Shown here in pieces: positions 15,930 through 24,680 of a stretch of DNA of 30,191 bases; position 1 is the stretch's first letter, and every line of letters begins with the position of its first letter. The DNA comes from CAZTZL01 sp964617625. Its GTDB lineage: Bacteria > Zhuqueibacterota > QNDG01 > DSAB01. The position numbers and the translations under genes are program-made. Below the pieces are notes generated by a model. That model was not told where the DNA came from, made no database searches, and saw only the letters and a program-made list of their open reading frames with translations. The stretch is taken from the NCBI GenBank assembly GCA_964617625.1, contig CAZTZL010000036.1, positions 1 through 30,191 of the forward strand. Direction: 5' to 3'.

Positions 15930-17012
15930 TTATTTTTTCGATAATTGTTTTAAAATAAAATCATTTATCGTTTGACTTGCATTCCCATTTCCATAAGGAT
16001 TATTTTTGGATTCTTTTGGTATGAATGTCCTTACAGCTTGAATAATTTTTTCCACATCAGTCCCCGCAAGACTATTCCATCCATCCATTACTGTTTCTAC
16101 CCATTCCGTTTCGTTTCTCAATGTAACACATGGAACTCTATAAAAATAGGCTTCTTTTTGCACGCCGCCTGAATCTGTCAATATCATTTTAGCGTTTTTC
16201 TCCAATTGTATCATATCCAGAAAACTGACAGGATTTGTCAGAACGATATTGTTTGATTTACTTATAGAATGGATCAATCCATATTCTCCTAAAAACTTTC
16301 GCGCGCGGGGATGAACAGGAAACAATACAGGTTCATCTAGTTGGATTAACGCTTTTATAATTTTTTGTAAATTTTGTTTCTCATCCGTATTGCTCGCTCG
16401 ATGAACCGTACAAAGATAATAGGATTTGGGAGACAACCGATATCGATTTAAAATATCGGATTTCTGTTCTGCAGCATCCGCGAATAAAAGTGCTGCATCG
16501 TACATCACGTCACCGGTATTATATACTCCTTCTACGATTCCCTCTTTTTTAAGATTTCTAACGGCCGTTTCGGTCGGACAAAACAGCAGATTTGCACAGC
16601 GATCCGTGAGAACACGATTGATTTCCTCGGGCATATCCTGGTTATAACTCCGTAAACCGGCTTCGATATGTGCGATGGGGATATGTAATTTAACCGCGGC
16701 AAGGGCTCCGGCCAGGGTTGAATTGGTATCGCCGTATACAAGAACGAGCTGAGGCTTCTCTTTCAAAATAACTTCCTCAATCCGTTCCAGAATGAGACCT
16801 GTTTGATGTCCGTGCGGCCCGGATCCTACTTCCAGATCATATTTCGGTCGCGGAAGGCCAAGTTCATCAAAAAAAATGCGGGACATATTCTCGTCGTAAT
16901 GCTGCCCTGTGTGAACAATAATCTCCTGTATCGGTTTCTTCAATGCGCGGCTGACCGGCGCTGCTTTAATGAATTGGGGTCTTGCGCCTACCACAGTAAC
17001 AATCTTTTTCAT
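15930..17012 (-). CDS. Non-hydrolysing UDP-sugar 2-epimerase (WbpI/WecB type)
   Basis: Inverts carbon 2 of a UDP-N-acetyl sugar in the cytoplasm, supplying a ManNAc-type precursor for surface polysaccharide. Hallmarks: GARPQFIK (9-16), YGDTNSTL with D95, HIEAGLRS with E117, MPEEINR with E129/E130, and the catalytic-type His in TVHRASN (H204). The phrases IVHTGQHYD and GHQTGLILERIE look closer to WbpI/WlbD, which act on UDP-2,3-diacetamido-2,3-dideoxyglucuronate, than to E. coli WecB (UDP-GlcNAc). The preceding gene encodes a hexapeptide acyltransferase, which would fit that pathway, but the other Wbp enzymes are not in the window. Length 360 aa is normal. It is 71 nt downstream of the acyltransferase and probably transcribed from the Wzi promoter. 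Confidence 0.93.
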   Translation of the reverse strand: MKKIVTVVGARPQFIKAAPVSRALKKPIQEIIVHTGQHYDENMSRIFFDELGLPRPKYDLEVGSGPHGHQTGLILERIEEVILKEKPQLVLVYGDTNSTLAGALAAVKLHIPIAHIEAGLRSYNQDMPEEINRVLTDRCANLLFCPTETAVRNLKKEGIVEGVYNTGDVMYDAALLFADAAEQKSDILNRYRLSPKSYYLCTVHRASNTDEKQNLQKIIKALIQLDEPVLFPVHPRARKFLGEYGLIHSISKSNNIVLTNPVSFLDMIQLEKNAKMILTDSGGVQKEAYFYRVPCVTLRNETEWVETVMDGWNSLAGTDVEKIIQAVRTFIPKESKNNPYGNGNASQTINDFILKQLSKK

Positions 17013-17083
17013 GGATTTCTCTTAATTAATATGATCAGGACAAATACAGATATGCAAATACGATACGAATATAAAAATCGCAA

Positions 17084-17842
17084 TCAATCCCAACCCTGAT
17101 TTTCAAGAAGCTGGGATTCCGGAGTTTCTCCGAAATCCTTGGCCGGTGCTCCGATAACCACCCTGCGGTCCGGGACATCCTTCGTAACTACGGCCCCCGC
17201 TCCTACGACAGCATCTTTGCCTATTGTCTTGCCGGGCAGGATTGTGGCATTCGCCCCGATCCTTCCCCCCAGCTTGACATGGACACCCTTGAAATGTTTG
17301 AACCGCTCTTCTGTCCTGCCAAGATAATTGTCGTTTGTCGTCGTCACCATCGGAGCGATAAAACAGTAATCCTCGATTTCGGAATAAGCTGTAATATACG
17401 ATCCTGTTTCAAGCTTGCACTTTTTCCCGACTTTAGTCAAGTTTTCAATGGTAACACCTCTGCCAACAATTGTATATTCCCCGACACTTACATTTTCACG
17501 AACTGCGGCACTGTCGGCAATTAAAACATGAGAACCGATATAACACCCCTGATATAGTATCACCTGGGCACCAATGAGACAGAAGTCGCCGATTTGAGCC
17601 GGCTCGAGATTTTTCTCTGTTTTAAATATGGAACGCTTGGCGCGCATCGGAGATTTACCAATTACTGTATTGTCATCAACTCGCACACCCCTGCCGATTC
17701 TCGTTCCCGCATGAACAACGACATTCGAACCAATAACGCAGGATTCACCAATAGTAACTCCTTTTTCAATAACAACAAAATGCCCGATTTCAGTGCCGTC
17801 CCCTATTTCAGATGTCGGATCGATATACTGGATTTTTTCCAT
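17084..17842 (-). CDS. Hexapeptide-repeat acyltransferase (left-handed beta-helix)
   Basis: A 252-residue sugar acetyl/acyltransferase candidate. From residue 12 to about 225 nearly every sixth residue is I, V or L in [IV]G-x-x-[CAV] repeats (for example IGDGTEIGHFVVIEKGVTIG), the sign of a left-handed beta-helix; active forms are trimers using acetyl-CoA or acyl-ACP. The C-terminal VVGAGAVVTKDVPDRRVVIGAPA is typical of nucleotide-sugar N-acetyltransferases such as WlbB/WbpD. The acceptor is probably an amino-sugar, given the neighbouring epimerase (inference). The start at ATG 17842 has GGAGG 7 nt upstream. The frame is open to 18034, but that 64-residue extension overlaps the Wzi gene and has no repeat character. 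Confidence 0.88.
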   Translation of the reverse strand: MEKIQYIDPTSEIGDGTEIGHFVVIEKGVTIGESCVIGSNVVVHAGTRIGRGVRVDDNTVIGKSPMRAKRSIFKTEKNLEPAQIGDFCLIGAQVILYQGCYIGSHVLIADSAAVRENVSVGEYTIVGRGVTIENLTKVGKKCKLETGSYITAYSEIEDYCFIAPMVTTTNDNYLGRTEERFKHFKGVHVKLGGRIGANATILPGKTIGKDAVVGAGAVVTKDVPDRRVVIGAPAKDFGETPESQLLENQGWD

Positions 17843-17864
17843 TCGATTGCCTCCACTGCCAATA

Positions 17865-19442
17865 TTACCAGTTTGCGTATAAAGAAAACAACCACTCGTT
17901 CCATACCCGATGATCGTTCTGAATATTCTGATAATGTTGCGTCCAGACTCTGGATAATTCTGTCCGCCACCGCAGGTCCCTGATGATTTCCCATTCAAAA
18001 AAAAGTCCCGTGCTGTATTGATGCTCAACAACACCCTTCAAAAATATTTTTTCCGTTCCATCCTCTTCCCGGTGCGGCATTCTTCGATTGCCTTCTCCGT
18101 GCCGCATGGATCTGAATTCACAAGCTGTTTTGAATGAAAGGCACGGGCGATATTCGGCAAGAAAAAACAGGCCGTCCGAGTTGGGTTGCAGGAAATGTCC
18201 CAAACCCGAATTATAATGTTCGTAAACATTGACCGAGTCTTCGTGCGTATATACATATGGTTCGATTCGCGTGTATTCGCACCGGACACCGGTGTTTTCC
18301 AGACTGAAAGGGTTCACCCAGTACCCGCCAAGAGTAAAAGCCAGCTTGTTGCCCCAAAAATCAGAGAATACTTCCCACGGTTCAAACAAATCGTCCACAA
18401 AAACCTCTCCGTAGAATTTAAAATTCCGAATCCTGCAAATCGAAAAATCGAATCCGAGGCTCACATTGTCTCTGTCTCCGAGAGTATGCTCCGCAACAAG
18501 GTAGGGAATAACAGGATTGAGATAAGCCACCTCCAAACCACGGTTCCCGTAAATCACCAATTCGTGAAGTCCGATATCGACACCGCGGACAACGGACATT
18601 TCCAGCCGGTGTGCAGAAAACCATTTGTGCGAGAAATCACTTCGCAATTCTCCATGCAACCAGGTAAAAACAGAAGAACCGATAACCGCCGAAATTTTAA
18701 ACAGATCATAATCGGGAGCCAGCCCCGATAAAAGCAGTCCACCCCAATAAGCCGGCCCCCATTTGACGCGGTCCCTCCCGAACTGAAACCTTAAGCCTTT
18801 CCAGGACCATCCAAGATAACTGACCGAAGCGTCCCACGTCCCGCGGCTGCTGTCACTGTTGACACCGATCGGATACCCTTCCGAGGCATTGTAATGCTGG
18901 TTGTATTTTCGGCTTCCCCATTCCGTGAATATACGGTTGTCCGAATAGAAAGTCAGTCCCCATACTGTCCCCCTGAGAATGCCGCCGTAAAAGGCAGAGT
19001 AAACCCGTTTCTCTTCTGGATCGGCTTCCCCGAATCTAAATCGGGAACCTCCTCCGCTTAAAATATCAAAGTAAACAGAACCCGTTTTATTAGACCAAGC
19101 ATAGAAATGCGGTTCCCGTTCGCTCTCACGAACAGAAATATCCTTCCCCTGCAATTCATGCCAGAACTCGCCTTTCAACCGTTCAAGAATCTCTTCCTCT
19201 GTTCGTGATAATTCGCTCTGATGATTATTTTTGTATCGATCAACCTCTAATACGAATCCTGCGATCTGTTCCCGTGTAAACGGACGGCTTCCCTCCCTTA
19301 ATCCGGTGAGTATTTGCCGCGTTTCCATTCTCTCCAAAAAATCGTACGCCCAATGATCAAGAGGAAGATAAACCACTTGTGCGCGAATCTGATTCAGAAA
19401 AAAGAAAAGAAGCAGGAAAACTTGATATAGATATTTTTTCAA
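17865..19442 (-). CDS. Capsule assembly Wzi-family outer-membrane protein
   Basis: A 525-residue protein with a signal peptide ending at about IRAQ. The N-terminal 75 residues form a helical, SLH-like segment (LDHWAYDFLERMETRQILTG). The rest reads as a beta-barrel with the Wzi-family features RFQFGRDRVKWGPAYWGGLLLS and YGNRGLEVAYLNPVIPYL. Wzi of Klebsiella and E. coli is an outer-membrane lectin that retains capsule on the surface. In FCB bacteria such homologues are common and their role is less defined. It is first in a cluster with the acyltransferase (22 nt downstream) and the epimerase. Its own promoter lies upstream. Confident in family. Confidence 0.85.
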   Translation of the reverse strand: MKKYLYQVFLLLFFFLNQIRAQVVYLPLDHWAYDFLERMETRQILTGLREGSRPFTREQIAGFVLEVDRYKNNHQSELSRTEEEILERLKGEFWHELQGKDISVRESEREPHFYAWSNKTGSVYFDILSGGGSRFRFGEADPEEKRVYSAFYGGILRGTVWGLTFYSDNRIFTEWGSRKYNQHYNASEGYPIGVNSDSSRGTWDASVSYLGWSWKGLRFQFGRDRVKWGPAYWGGLLLSGLAPDYDLFKISAVIGSSVFTWLHGELRSDFSHKWFSAHRLEMSVVRGVDIGLHELVIYGNRGLEVAYLNPVIPYLVAEHTLGDRDNVSLGFDFSICRIRNFKFYGEVFVDDLFEPWEVFSDFWGNKLAFTLGGYWVNPFSLENTGVRCEYTRIEPYVYTHEDSVNVYEHYNSGLGHFLQPNSDGLFFLAEYRPCLSFKTACEFRSMRHGEGNRRMPHREEDGTEKIFLKGVVEHQYSTGLFFEWEIIRDLRWRTELSRVWTQHYQNIQNDHRVWNEWLFSLYANW

Positions 19443-19484
19443 ACGGAAATATCTCCACGCGATAACAATGACTTAAGCGAGATA

Positions 19485-19513
19485 AACATATAAAAGAAAT
19501 CGCTAAAAATCAA
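19485..19513 (-). promoter_or_regulatory. Sigma70-type promoter of the Wzi cluster
   Basis: On the minus strand TTGATT (19513-19508) and TATGTT (19490-19485) are 17 bp apart, with a start near 19478. It begins 22 bp after the terminator of the preceding pyr cluster, so the two units are insulated. Confidence 0.55.
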
Positions 19514-19534
19514 GAAAAACCTTTACCTAAAAAA

Positions 19535-19561
19535 AGGGGTCCCGATTAAAACAAGACCCCT
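19535..19561 (-). terminator. Rho-independent terminator of the pyr/nitroreductase cluster
   Basis: The arms AGGGGTC (19535-19541) and GACCCCT (19555-19561) form a 7-bp GC-rich stem with a 13-nt loop. Read on the minus strand, a run of seven T follows. It lies 37 nt after the stop of the small membrane protein gene. Confidence 0.85.
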
Positions 19562-19597
19562 GTGACTGAAATGAAACGATCCGAAATCTTTTTCTAG

Positions 19598-19927
19598 TTA
19601 TTTCGGCGCTTTGAATAATTTAGTCACGATCAACTCAATGAGAAGACCATACACCGCACCGGCCACCAGAAGCATAACCGCACCTTGCAGAGAGGCATAT
19701 ACAGCCATTAAAGACGTTACAATCAGTCCAATGATTATTCCATGCAGCCAGTATGCCGTCTTTTTCCATCCGGAAATACCGATAACAAACCCGATCAAGG
19801 TACGATTCAGAATGACTCCGGCAATCATTCCTGATGTGTAAGTCATATTTCCCTTAGATAAAAGATAACAGACAATCCCTGCCAGTACTCCTAAAAGCGT
19901 GCTGAGAATGAGGCGTTTTGCAGACAT
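19598..19927 (-). CDS. Small integral membrane protein, unknown
   Basis: A 109-residue very hydrophobic protein with probably four membrane helices: about residues 5-24, 32-52, 58-78 and 81-103. Gly-rich helix faces (GVLAGIVCYLL, HGIIIGLIVTS, VAGAVYGLLIELIV) suggest tight packing. No named family is recognised; it has the look of conserved small membrane proteins of unknown role. The start ATG has a strong GAGGAGG upstream. It is last in the cluster with the nitroreductase (42 nt apart) and pyrKD, and the transcript ends at the hairpin that follows. A functional link to pyrimidine synthesis is not implied by the sequence. Confidence 0.75.
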   Translation of the reverse strand: MSAKRLILSTLLGVLAGIVCYLLSKGNMTYTSGMIAGVILNRTLIGFVIGISGWKKTAYWLHGIIIGLIVTSLMAVYASLQGAVMLLVAGAVYGLLIELIVTKLFKAPK

Positions 19928-19969
19928 ATTCCTTCCCTCCTCTTGTTTGGTGAAAGATATTTTTATAAT

Positions 19970-20527
19970 TTAATCCCATCGGTTAAAACGGACAAGATCG
20001 TCGAGTGGTTTCCGATGGTGGGATTTCGCCTTCCATCCCTCTTCGGGATATCCCAATGCCATGAGCTGACAGACCTTGATGGATTTGGGGAGTTTAAAAA
20101 ATTGCCTCGTTTTTCTAACATCGAACCATCCGATCCAGCATGTCCCCAAACCTAAGTCCTGCGCCTGGAGTGCGAAATGTTCTCCGGAAATCCCAAGGTC
20201 GATTAGATAAAACGGAATCTTTTGTATGAATCCGCCGATTCGATTGGCAAAGATATCCGGCCGGGCAAGAAGAACGACAATTACCGGCGCTTTCAACGCC
20301 CACCGCGTATGCCGGTATATACCATTGAAAACCGCATCGCCAAAAGCAGTTTTTATATCAGGATCATCTATGACAAGGAATCGCCAGGGCTGGATATTCT
20401 CTGCAGAAGGTGCTAATCGAGCCGCTTCGATACAGGTCAAAATTTTCTCGCGTTCAACCGGCTGTGAACTGAACCTTCGAACGCTTCTCCGGGATCGAAT
20501 CACCGGAAGGATTTTTGTTTTTGCCAT
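19970..20527 (-). CDS. Nitroreductase family protein (FMN-dependent oxidoreductase)
   Basis: A 185-residue flavin enzyme, probably a dimer using NAD(P)H; the substrate is unknown. The N-terminal RSRRSVRRFS (11-20) binds the FMN phosphate in this family, and APSAENIQPWRFLVI and the GLGTCWIGWF segment are further hallmarks. The start is ATG 20527; a TTG at 20557 would give ten more residues and overlap pyrD. The gene follows pyrD by 7 nt, so the two are co-transcribed and perhaps translationally coupled. Members of this family range from quinone and nitro-compound reductases to dehalogenases; nothing here separates these. Confidence 0.92.
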   Translation of the reverse strand: MAKTKILPVIRSRRSVRRFSSQPVEREKILTCIEAARLAPSAENIQPWRFLVIDDPDIKTAFGDAVFNGIYRHTRWALKAPVIVVLLARPDIFANRIGGFIQKIPFYLIDLGISGEHFALQAQDLGLGTCWIGWFDVRKTRQFFKLPKSIKVCQLMALGYPEEGWKAKSHHRKPLDDLVRFNRWD

Positions 20528-20534
20528 GAGACCG

Positions 20535-21446
20535 CTATTCTTCCAATGATCCGGCAAGGTCTGTTATCTTTTCAATCTGATTCTTCTGGCAAAAATCTTC
20601 GATGCCCCGGATTACCTTCAATGCGCCGTCCGGTTCGACAAAAGTCAGAGTCCCGACCTGGACAGCTGTGGCGCCGGCGATAATAAATTCAAGTGCGTCC
20701 GCAGCCGACATGATCCCTCCAATACCGATTACCGGAACCCGGACTGCCCGGACAACCTGATAAACTTTTGCCAGAGCAATCGGTTTAATGGCCGGACCGG
20801 ACAATCCGCCGATACCGCGGCCGAGCAGCTGTTTTCGTGTTTGAATATCGACTCCCATCCCCAGCACGGTATTAATAAGGGACAAACTATCCGCGCCGCC
20901 GTCCACAGCAGCTTTGGCTATCGTAATAATATCAGTAACATTAGGAGTCAGTTTGACAATGATTGTTTTCCGGGTCACTTCCTTGATCTTTTTGACGATT
21001 TTTTTCGTAATGGAGGGATCTGTACCGAAAGCCAATCCCCCCTGTTCGACGTTGGGACAGGAAATATTGACTTCGAATCCGTCAATACGGTCCTGTTCAT
21101 TCAGCCGTTCCACGACCCTTTTATATTCGTCAACCGTACTCCCGGCCACGTTTACAATCAGGCTTGTGTGAAGGGATTTTAGCAGCGGCAGTTTTTCCTG
21201 TATAAAACAATCTACACCGACATTCGCCAAACCAATGGAATTGAGCACACCTCCGGGAGTTTCCGCAATTCGCGGCATGGGATTTCCATCTCTTGGTTCC
21301 GGTGTGATTGTTTTCGTGATAACGGCTCCGAGCTGATTCACATCCATTAAATCACAATATTCGGTTCCATATCCGAACGTCCCGGACGCCGTCAGTACCG
21401 GATTTTTTAATTTCAAGGAGCCAATTTGAACGGAAAGATCAGCCAT
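20535..21446 (-). CDS. pyrD: Dihydroorotate dehydrogenase, type 1B catalytic subunit
   Basis: Oxidises dihydroorotate to orotate, the fourth step of pyrimidine synthesis, in the cytoplasm. Class 1 features: ASGTFGYGTEY near the start, NSIGLANVG, and the active-site base Cys130 in EVNISCPNVEQGG (class 2 enzymes have Ser). FMN-binding and substrate motifs follow: KLTPNV, SLINTVLGM, GGLSGPAIKP and GIGGIMSAADA. The adjacent pyrK identifies it as the NAD-linked 1B form. The start at ATG 21446 has AGAGGTG upstream and overlaps the pyrK stop by 8 nt; an in-frame extension to 21470 is not needed. About 303 aa, normal. Confidence 0.97.
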   Translation of the reverse strand: MADLSVQIGSLKLKNPVLTASGTFGYGTEYCDLMDVNQLGAVITKTITPEPRDGNPMPRIAETPGGVLNSIGLANVGVDCFIQEKLPLLKSLHTSLIVNVAGSTVDEYKRVVERLNEQDRIDGFEVNISCPNVEQGGLAFGTDPSITKKIVKKIKEVTRKTIIVKLTPNVTDIITIAKAAVDGGADSLSLINTVLGMGVDIQTRKQLLGRGIGGLSGPAIKPIALAKVYQVVRAVRVPVIGIGGIMSAADALEFIIAGATAVQVGTLTFVEPDGALKVIRGIEDFCQKNQIEKITDLAGSLEE

Positions 21447-22239
21447 CGAACAACACCTCTGAAAGATCAAAGACAGGACCGTCCGAACACACCATTTTAT
21501 TTGTCCCGTTCTTCATTTTAACACTGCACCCCATACACACCCCCATCCCGCAGGCCATTCGTTCTTCCAGGGAAACCTGCCACAGATAACCGGTTTTTTC
21601 AGCGATCTTCTGCATTGCCCGAATCATACCTTTCGGACCACAGATAAAACCTCTGATTGAATCTTTATTTTTATGGATATGAATTGAAGATTCAAACAGA
21701 TCGGTAATTATACCTTTATGTCCCATGGAGCCGTCCTCTGTTGTAACACAAACCTCAACATTGGCTTTTTTAAATTCTGGGATGCAATATATTTCATCTT
21801 TATTTTTCACTCCCCAGTACAGGGTGACTTTTTTCCCGGCACATAGCAATTCATCAATCAGAAAAAACATCGGAGCGCTTCCCATTCCTCCCGCGACAAC
21901 AATGGCCTGCTGAAAATTGCGGTCGATCACAAATCCTTTTCCCAGCGGCCCCAGCAGATCAACAGTATTCCCTTTTTTAAATGATCGCATCAAATCAGTC
22001 CCGTGGCCGACAACTTTGTAAAAGAGATCCAGGGTTTTCTTGTCCCGATGTACGCGATGGATACTGAACGGTCTTCTCAATAAAGGATCAATACCCTCAT
22101 TGATACGTAACTGAACAAATTGCCCGGGCTGGCTTCCCCGGGCAATAACATCAGATTCGATGGTGATGCGATACATATTATGTGCGATTTCTATCTGATC
22201 GATAACCAGAAATTGTCCCTGGATCACCCGATACTCCAT
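21439..22239 (-). CDS. pyrK: Dihydroorotate dehydrogenase electron-transfer subunit
   Basis: Passes electrons from dihydroorotate dehydrogenase 1B to NAD+ through FAD and a [2Fe-2S] cluster. The FAD-binding motif RRPFSI is at 55-60, the NAD-binding region GGMGSAP at 117-123, and GFICGPKGMI at 197-206. The cluster ligands are C230, C235, C238 and C251, giving C-x4-C-x2-C-x12-C as expected. Length 266 aa is typical. The gene overlaps pyrD by 8 nt. It starts 51 nt after the stop of the TPR lipoprotein gene, and no good promoter was found in that gap, so transcription may come partly from the TPR gene's promoter. Confidence 0.97.
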   Translation of the reverse strand: MEYRVIQGQFLVIDQIEIAHNMYRITIESDVIARGSQPGQFVQLRINEGIDPLLRRPFSIHRVHRDKKTLDLFYKVVGHGTDLMRSFKKGNTVDLLGPLGKGFVIDRNFQQAIVVAGGMGSAPMFFLIDELLCAGKKVTLYWGVKNKDEIYCIPEFKKANVEVCVTTEDGSMGHKGIITDLFESSIHIHKNKDSIRGFICGPKGMIRAMQKIAEKTGYLWQVSLEERMACGMGVCMGCSVKMKNGTNKMVCSDGPVFDLSEVLFDG

Positions 22240-22290
22240 TGTTATAAAGAATGAATTATTTTTGAAAAGTGTTTGCTGTAAAATATCGAT

Positions 22291-24624
22291 TTAATCTGCC
22301 ATTAAATCATCTGGAGGCCCGGCTTCCTCCTGACTTTTTTCTCGACTATTTTCTTTTATAAGTTCAGGTTCAATTTTAATCTGTTTTTTATGTTGGCCTG
22401 GATGATTCTGGATTGTTGAATCTCCTTGCGCAGCCTGGCCAGACAATGTGTCATAGGGAATGGATTGAAGAGACAAGCCACCTGAAGTATCTGCAACGGC
22501 ACTATCAGAAATTGAATCGTAAAGCACCGGCTGTTTCAGCGTAATCGATTCTTCTCCGGACTCTTTTACTTCTTTTCCATTTCTTTGCTTTTCCTGTTCT
22601 GCTGATTGCACAGCCTGTACTTTGGATTGCACTCTTTTCGCATAAACGGATTCAGGATAATTCTGCATCAAGCTGTCATATAAAACAAATGCCAGTTGAA
22701 GCGAGTCCAATCGGAACTCACATATCCATCCCATGGAATAAAGTGCCCTTGCTGCCCAATCCGATTCAGGATATTTCTCCCAGATAGACTGATAAACATT
22801 GTATGCTTCGTCCGGGTTCTTCTGCTCAAATAGTATTTTCTCGGCCTTTTCAAATTCATCTTCAACAGAATCGCCCTGCGTTTGCACATCAGATAGATTC
22901 AGCTGCCGCCGTACTGTTTTGGCCACAGTGGATTGAGGATATGTCAATATCAATTTTCGATTAAGGGAATCTGCCAAAAGAGAATCTTGATAGATTTCAT
23001 TTGCCAGATATCCGAGATTGTATAATGATCTGGCTGCATAGCGGCTTTTTGGATATTCATCCACAATAGATCGGTATTGGGCAAAAGCCGAATCGAACAG
23101 TGAAAAACGAAACCAGTAAAGCTCCGCCAACAGAAAACGGTTCTTGTCAACTTCCTCAACTTTGAATGCTTTCAACTCCGGATTTTCTGCAAGACCTGCC
23201 GTGTCCGATTTTTTAATCCTGGATTTCAGTGCAAGCAGTTCTTCCTCCAAATCCGAATAACTCGGCATTTTGCCATCCTGAATCCATTTTGCCCAATCGA
23301 CAAGGCTTGCTTCTTCTTTATCTTTATCTTCCTCAACTCGATACAGTCTCTCCCTTTCCTTCTGCTGTTTATAAACCTCCGGATCGGTGAGAATCGAATC
23401 CACAAATGCTTTTCCCCAAAGCTGCGCAAGAAAAACAGTCCGCAGCGAATCGTTCGAAATTGTATCCATTACGGCATAAATATACTCAGCGGACAGTGTG
23501 TCTTCATTGGCTTTCTCCGTTTCCACGACCATAACATCTCCGCTTTGCCCTTTCTGTGCCATAAGGATCACCTGTTCAAGAGCCTGCATCCGCATAATGC
23601 CGCGCGCTTTTATCTCCGAAGAATCGGCATATTCCGATCGTGCATATTCTTTCTTCACTTGATTGAACTGTTCAAGTGCCCGGCTGTAATCCCGGCGTTT
23701 TGATTCTAATAGTTTCCCCAATATGTAATACGCTTTTGCAGAATGGACCGTTTTTGGAAAATCCTTTGTCACATCCTGATATGAAATAATAGCTCCATCG
23801 ATATCCCCTTTCCGGGTCAAACAGTCAGCAATTTCCAATCGAATAATCGGAAGCCGGTTCTTGTCGGTTTCCATACCAAGCAGATCTTCCAGAGTCCTTA
23901 TCGCCAGATCGACTTTGCCTTCCCTCTTCAAGGATTGCGCATAACGCAGTTGAGATTCAAACTGCAGTTCCAGGGAAGGATTATAATCTTGCACTTTTTC
24001 AAAAGCTTCGGATGCCTGATCGAAAATCCCGAGTGTATCACAACATACACCAAGTGCAAAAAGGGCTTCCGCTTTAAATTCCTCGCTTGCCGATTTGATC
24101 GCCTCCTGATAGGCATCCATCGACTTCTGGAAGAATGACCTCCTGTCATAAAGTTTGCCAAGATAAAAATAGGTTTCGCTTTTCAATTCTTTGGATATCG
24201 AAGCTTTGGATAATTTCTTGAATTCATCTTCGGCCTGTTCGAAAAGTTCCAGTGCCACATGTGTTTTCGCCAGATAGAGCATGGCTTCCGGAATCAGTGT
24301 GCTATTTGGATAATTCTCAGTGAGTTCAATTAACCTTCGCTCCGCTTTGAGATAGTCATGCTGTTGATAATAGGCCTTTCCCATCAACAGAAGCGCATCA
24401 TCCACATATTTGCTGTCGGGATAGTATTCAATTAGCTTCTGCGATTTCTCAACAGATTTCTGGTAATTCGATCTTTCCGAACCGGTTATTTTATCGGTCC
24501 GATTTTTCTTGGTTTCTCTGTATGCATTTTTATAATACCGTTCAGCATTATAAAATGTGTTGAAATAGGCACACTTCACAAGAAAGAGCGTAATAAAAAA
24601 AAGGGGGATAATTCGTTTTAACAT
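22291..24624 (-). CDS. Large TPR-repeat outer-membrane lipoprotein
   Basis: A 777-residue protein with a signal ending LFLVKC, so Cys18 probably becomes the lipidated N-terminus. The segment CAYFNTFYNAERYYKNA recalls the conserved start of TPR lipoproteins of Ignavibacteria-like and Calditrichota-like bacteria. TPR/BamD-like repeats run from about 50 to 360 (YYPDSKYVDDALLLMGKAYY, NYPNSTLIPEAMLYLAKTH, and others) and again about 505-690 (YPKSRYAARSLYNLGY, YPESDWAARALYSMGW). A Glu/Lys-rich link sits between, and the tail is Ser/Gln-rich. It is probably a periplasm-facing scaffold. In T9SS organisms SprE/PorW is a TPR lipoprotein, so that role is possible but unproven. ATG 24624 is preceded by AGAGAG; an extension to 24660 adds 12 residues before the signal. 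Confidence 0.85.
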   Translation of the reverse strand: MLKRIIPLFFITLFLVKCAYFNTFYNAERYYKNAYRETKKNRTDKITGSERSNYQKSVEKSQKLIEYYPDSKYVDDALLLMGKAYYQQHDYLKAERRLIELTENYPNSTLIPEAMLYLAKTHVALELFEQAEDEFKKLSKASISKELKSETYFYLGKLYDRRSFFQKSMDAYQEAIKSASEEFKAEALFALGVCCDTLGIFDQASEAFEKVQDYNPSLELQFESQLRYAQSLKREGKVDLAIRTLEDLLGMETDKNRLPIIRLEIADCLTRKGDIDGAIISYQDVTKDFPKTVHSAKAYYILGKLLESKRRDYSRALEQFNQVKKEYARSEYADSSEIKARGIMRMQALEQVILMAQKGQSGDVMVVETEKANEDTLSAEYIYAVMDTISNDSLRTVFLAQLWGKAFVDSILTDPEVYKQQKERERLYRVEEDKDKEEASLVDWAKWIQDGKMPSYSDLEEELLALKSRIKKSDTAGLAENPELKAFKVEEVDKNRFLLAELYWFRFSLFDSAFAQYRSIVDEYPKSRYAARSLYNLGYLANEIYQDSLLADSLNRKLILTYPQSTVAKTVRRQLNLSDVQTQGDSVEDEFEKAEKILFEQKNPDEAYNVYQSIWEKYPESDWAARALYSMGWICEFRLDSLQLAFVLYDSLMQNYPESVYAKRVQSKVQAVQSAEQEKQRNGKEVKESGEESITLKQPVLYDSISDSAVADTSGGLSLQSIPYDTLSGQAAQGDSTIQNHPGQHKKQIKIEPELIKENSREKSQEEAGPPDDLMAD

Positions 24625-24651
24625 AAATATTCTCTCTGTAGGATTTAGTTT

Positions 24652-24680
24652 AAAATACAATGATTTCTATTTGTTGTCAA
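24652..24680 (-). promoter_or_regulatory. Sigma70-type promoter of the TPR lipoprotein gene
   Basis: On the minus strand TTGACA (24680-24675) and TATTTT (24657-24652) are 17 bp apart, with a start near 24645. A dyad CTGTTT-N10-AAACAG (24696-24717) lies upstream, centred about 61 bp before the start. Confidence 0.6.

Noticed and set aside
17843..18034. 64-residue N-terminal extension of the hexapeptide acyltransferase
   Set aside because: It overlaps the 3' end of the Wzi gene and lacks hexapeptide character; ATG 17842 has a good RBS.
18186..18731. 181-codon ORF on the plus strand inside the Wzi gene
   Set aside because: It lies antisense to a confidently assigned gene, has no RBS, and its translation has no recognisable domain.
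22240..22290. Promoter for pyrK
   Set aside because: TTTACA is followed at 17-18 bp by only poor -10 matches; read-through from the upstream gene is as likely.
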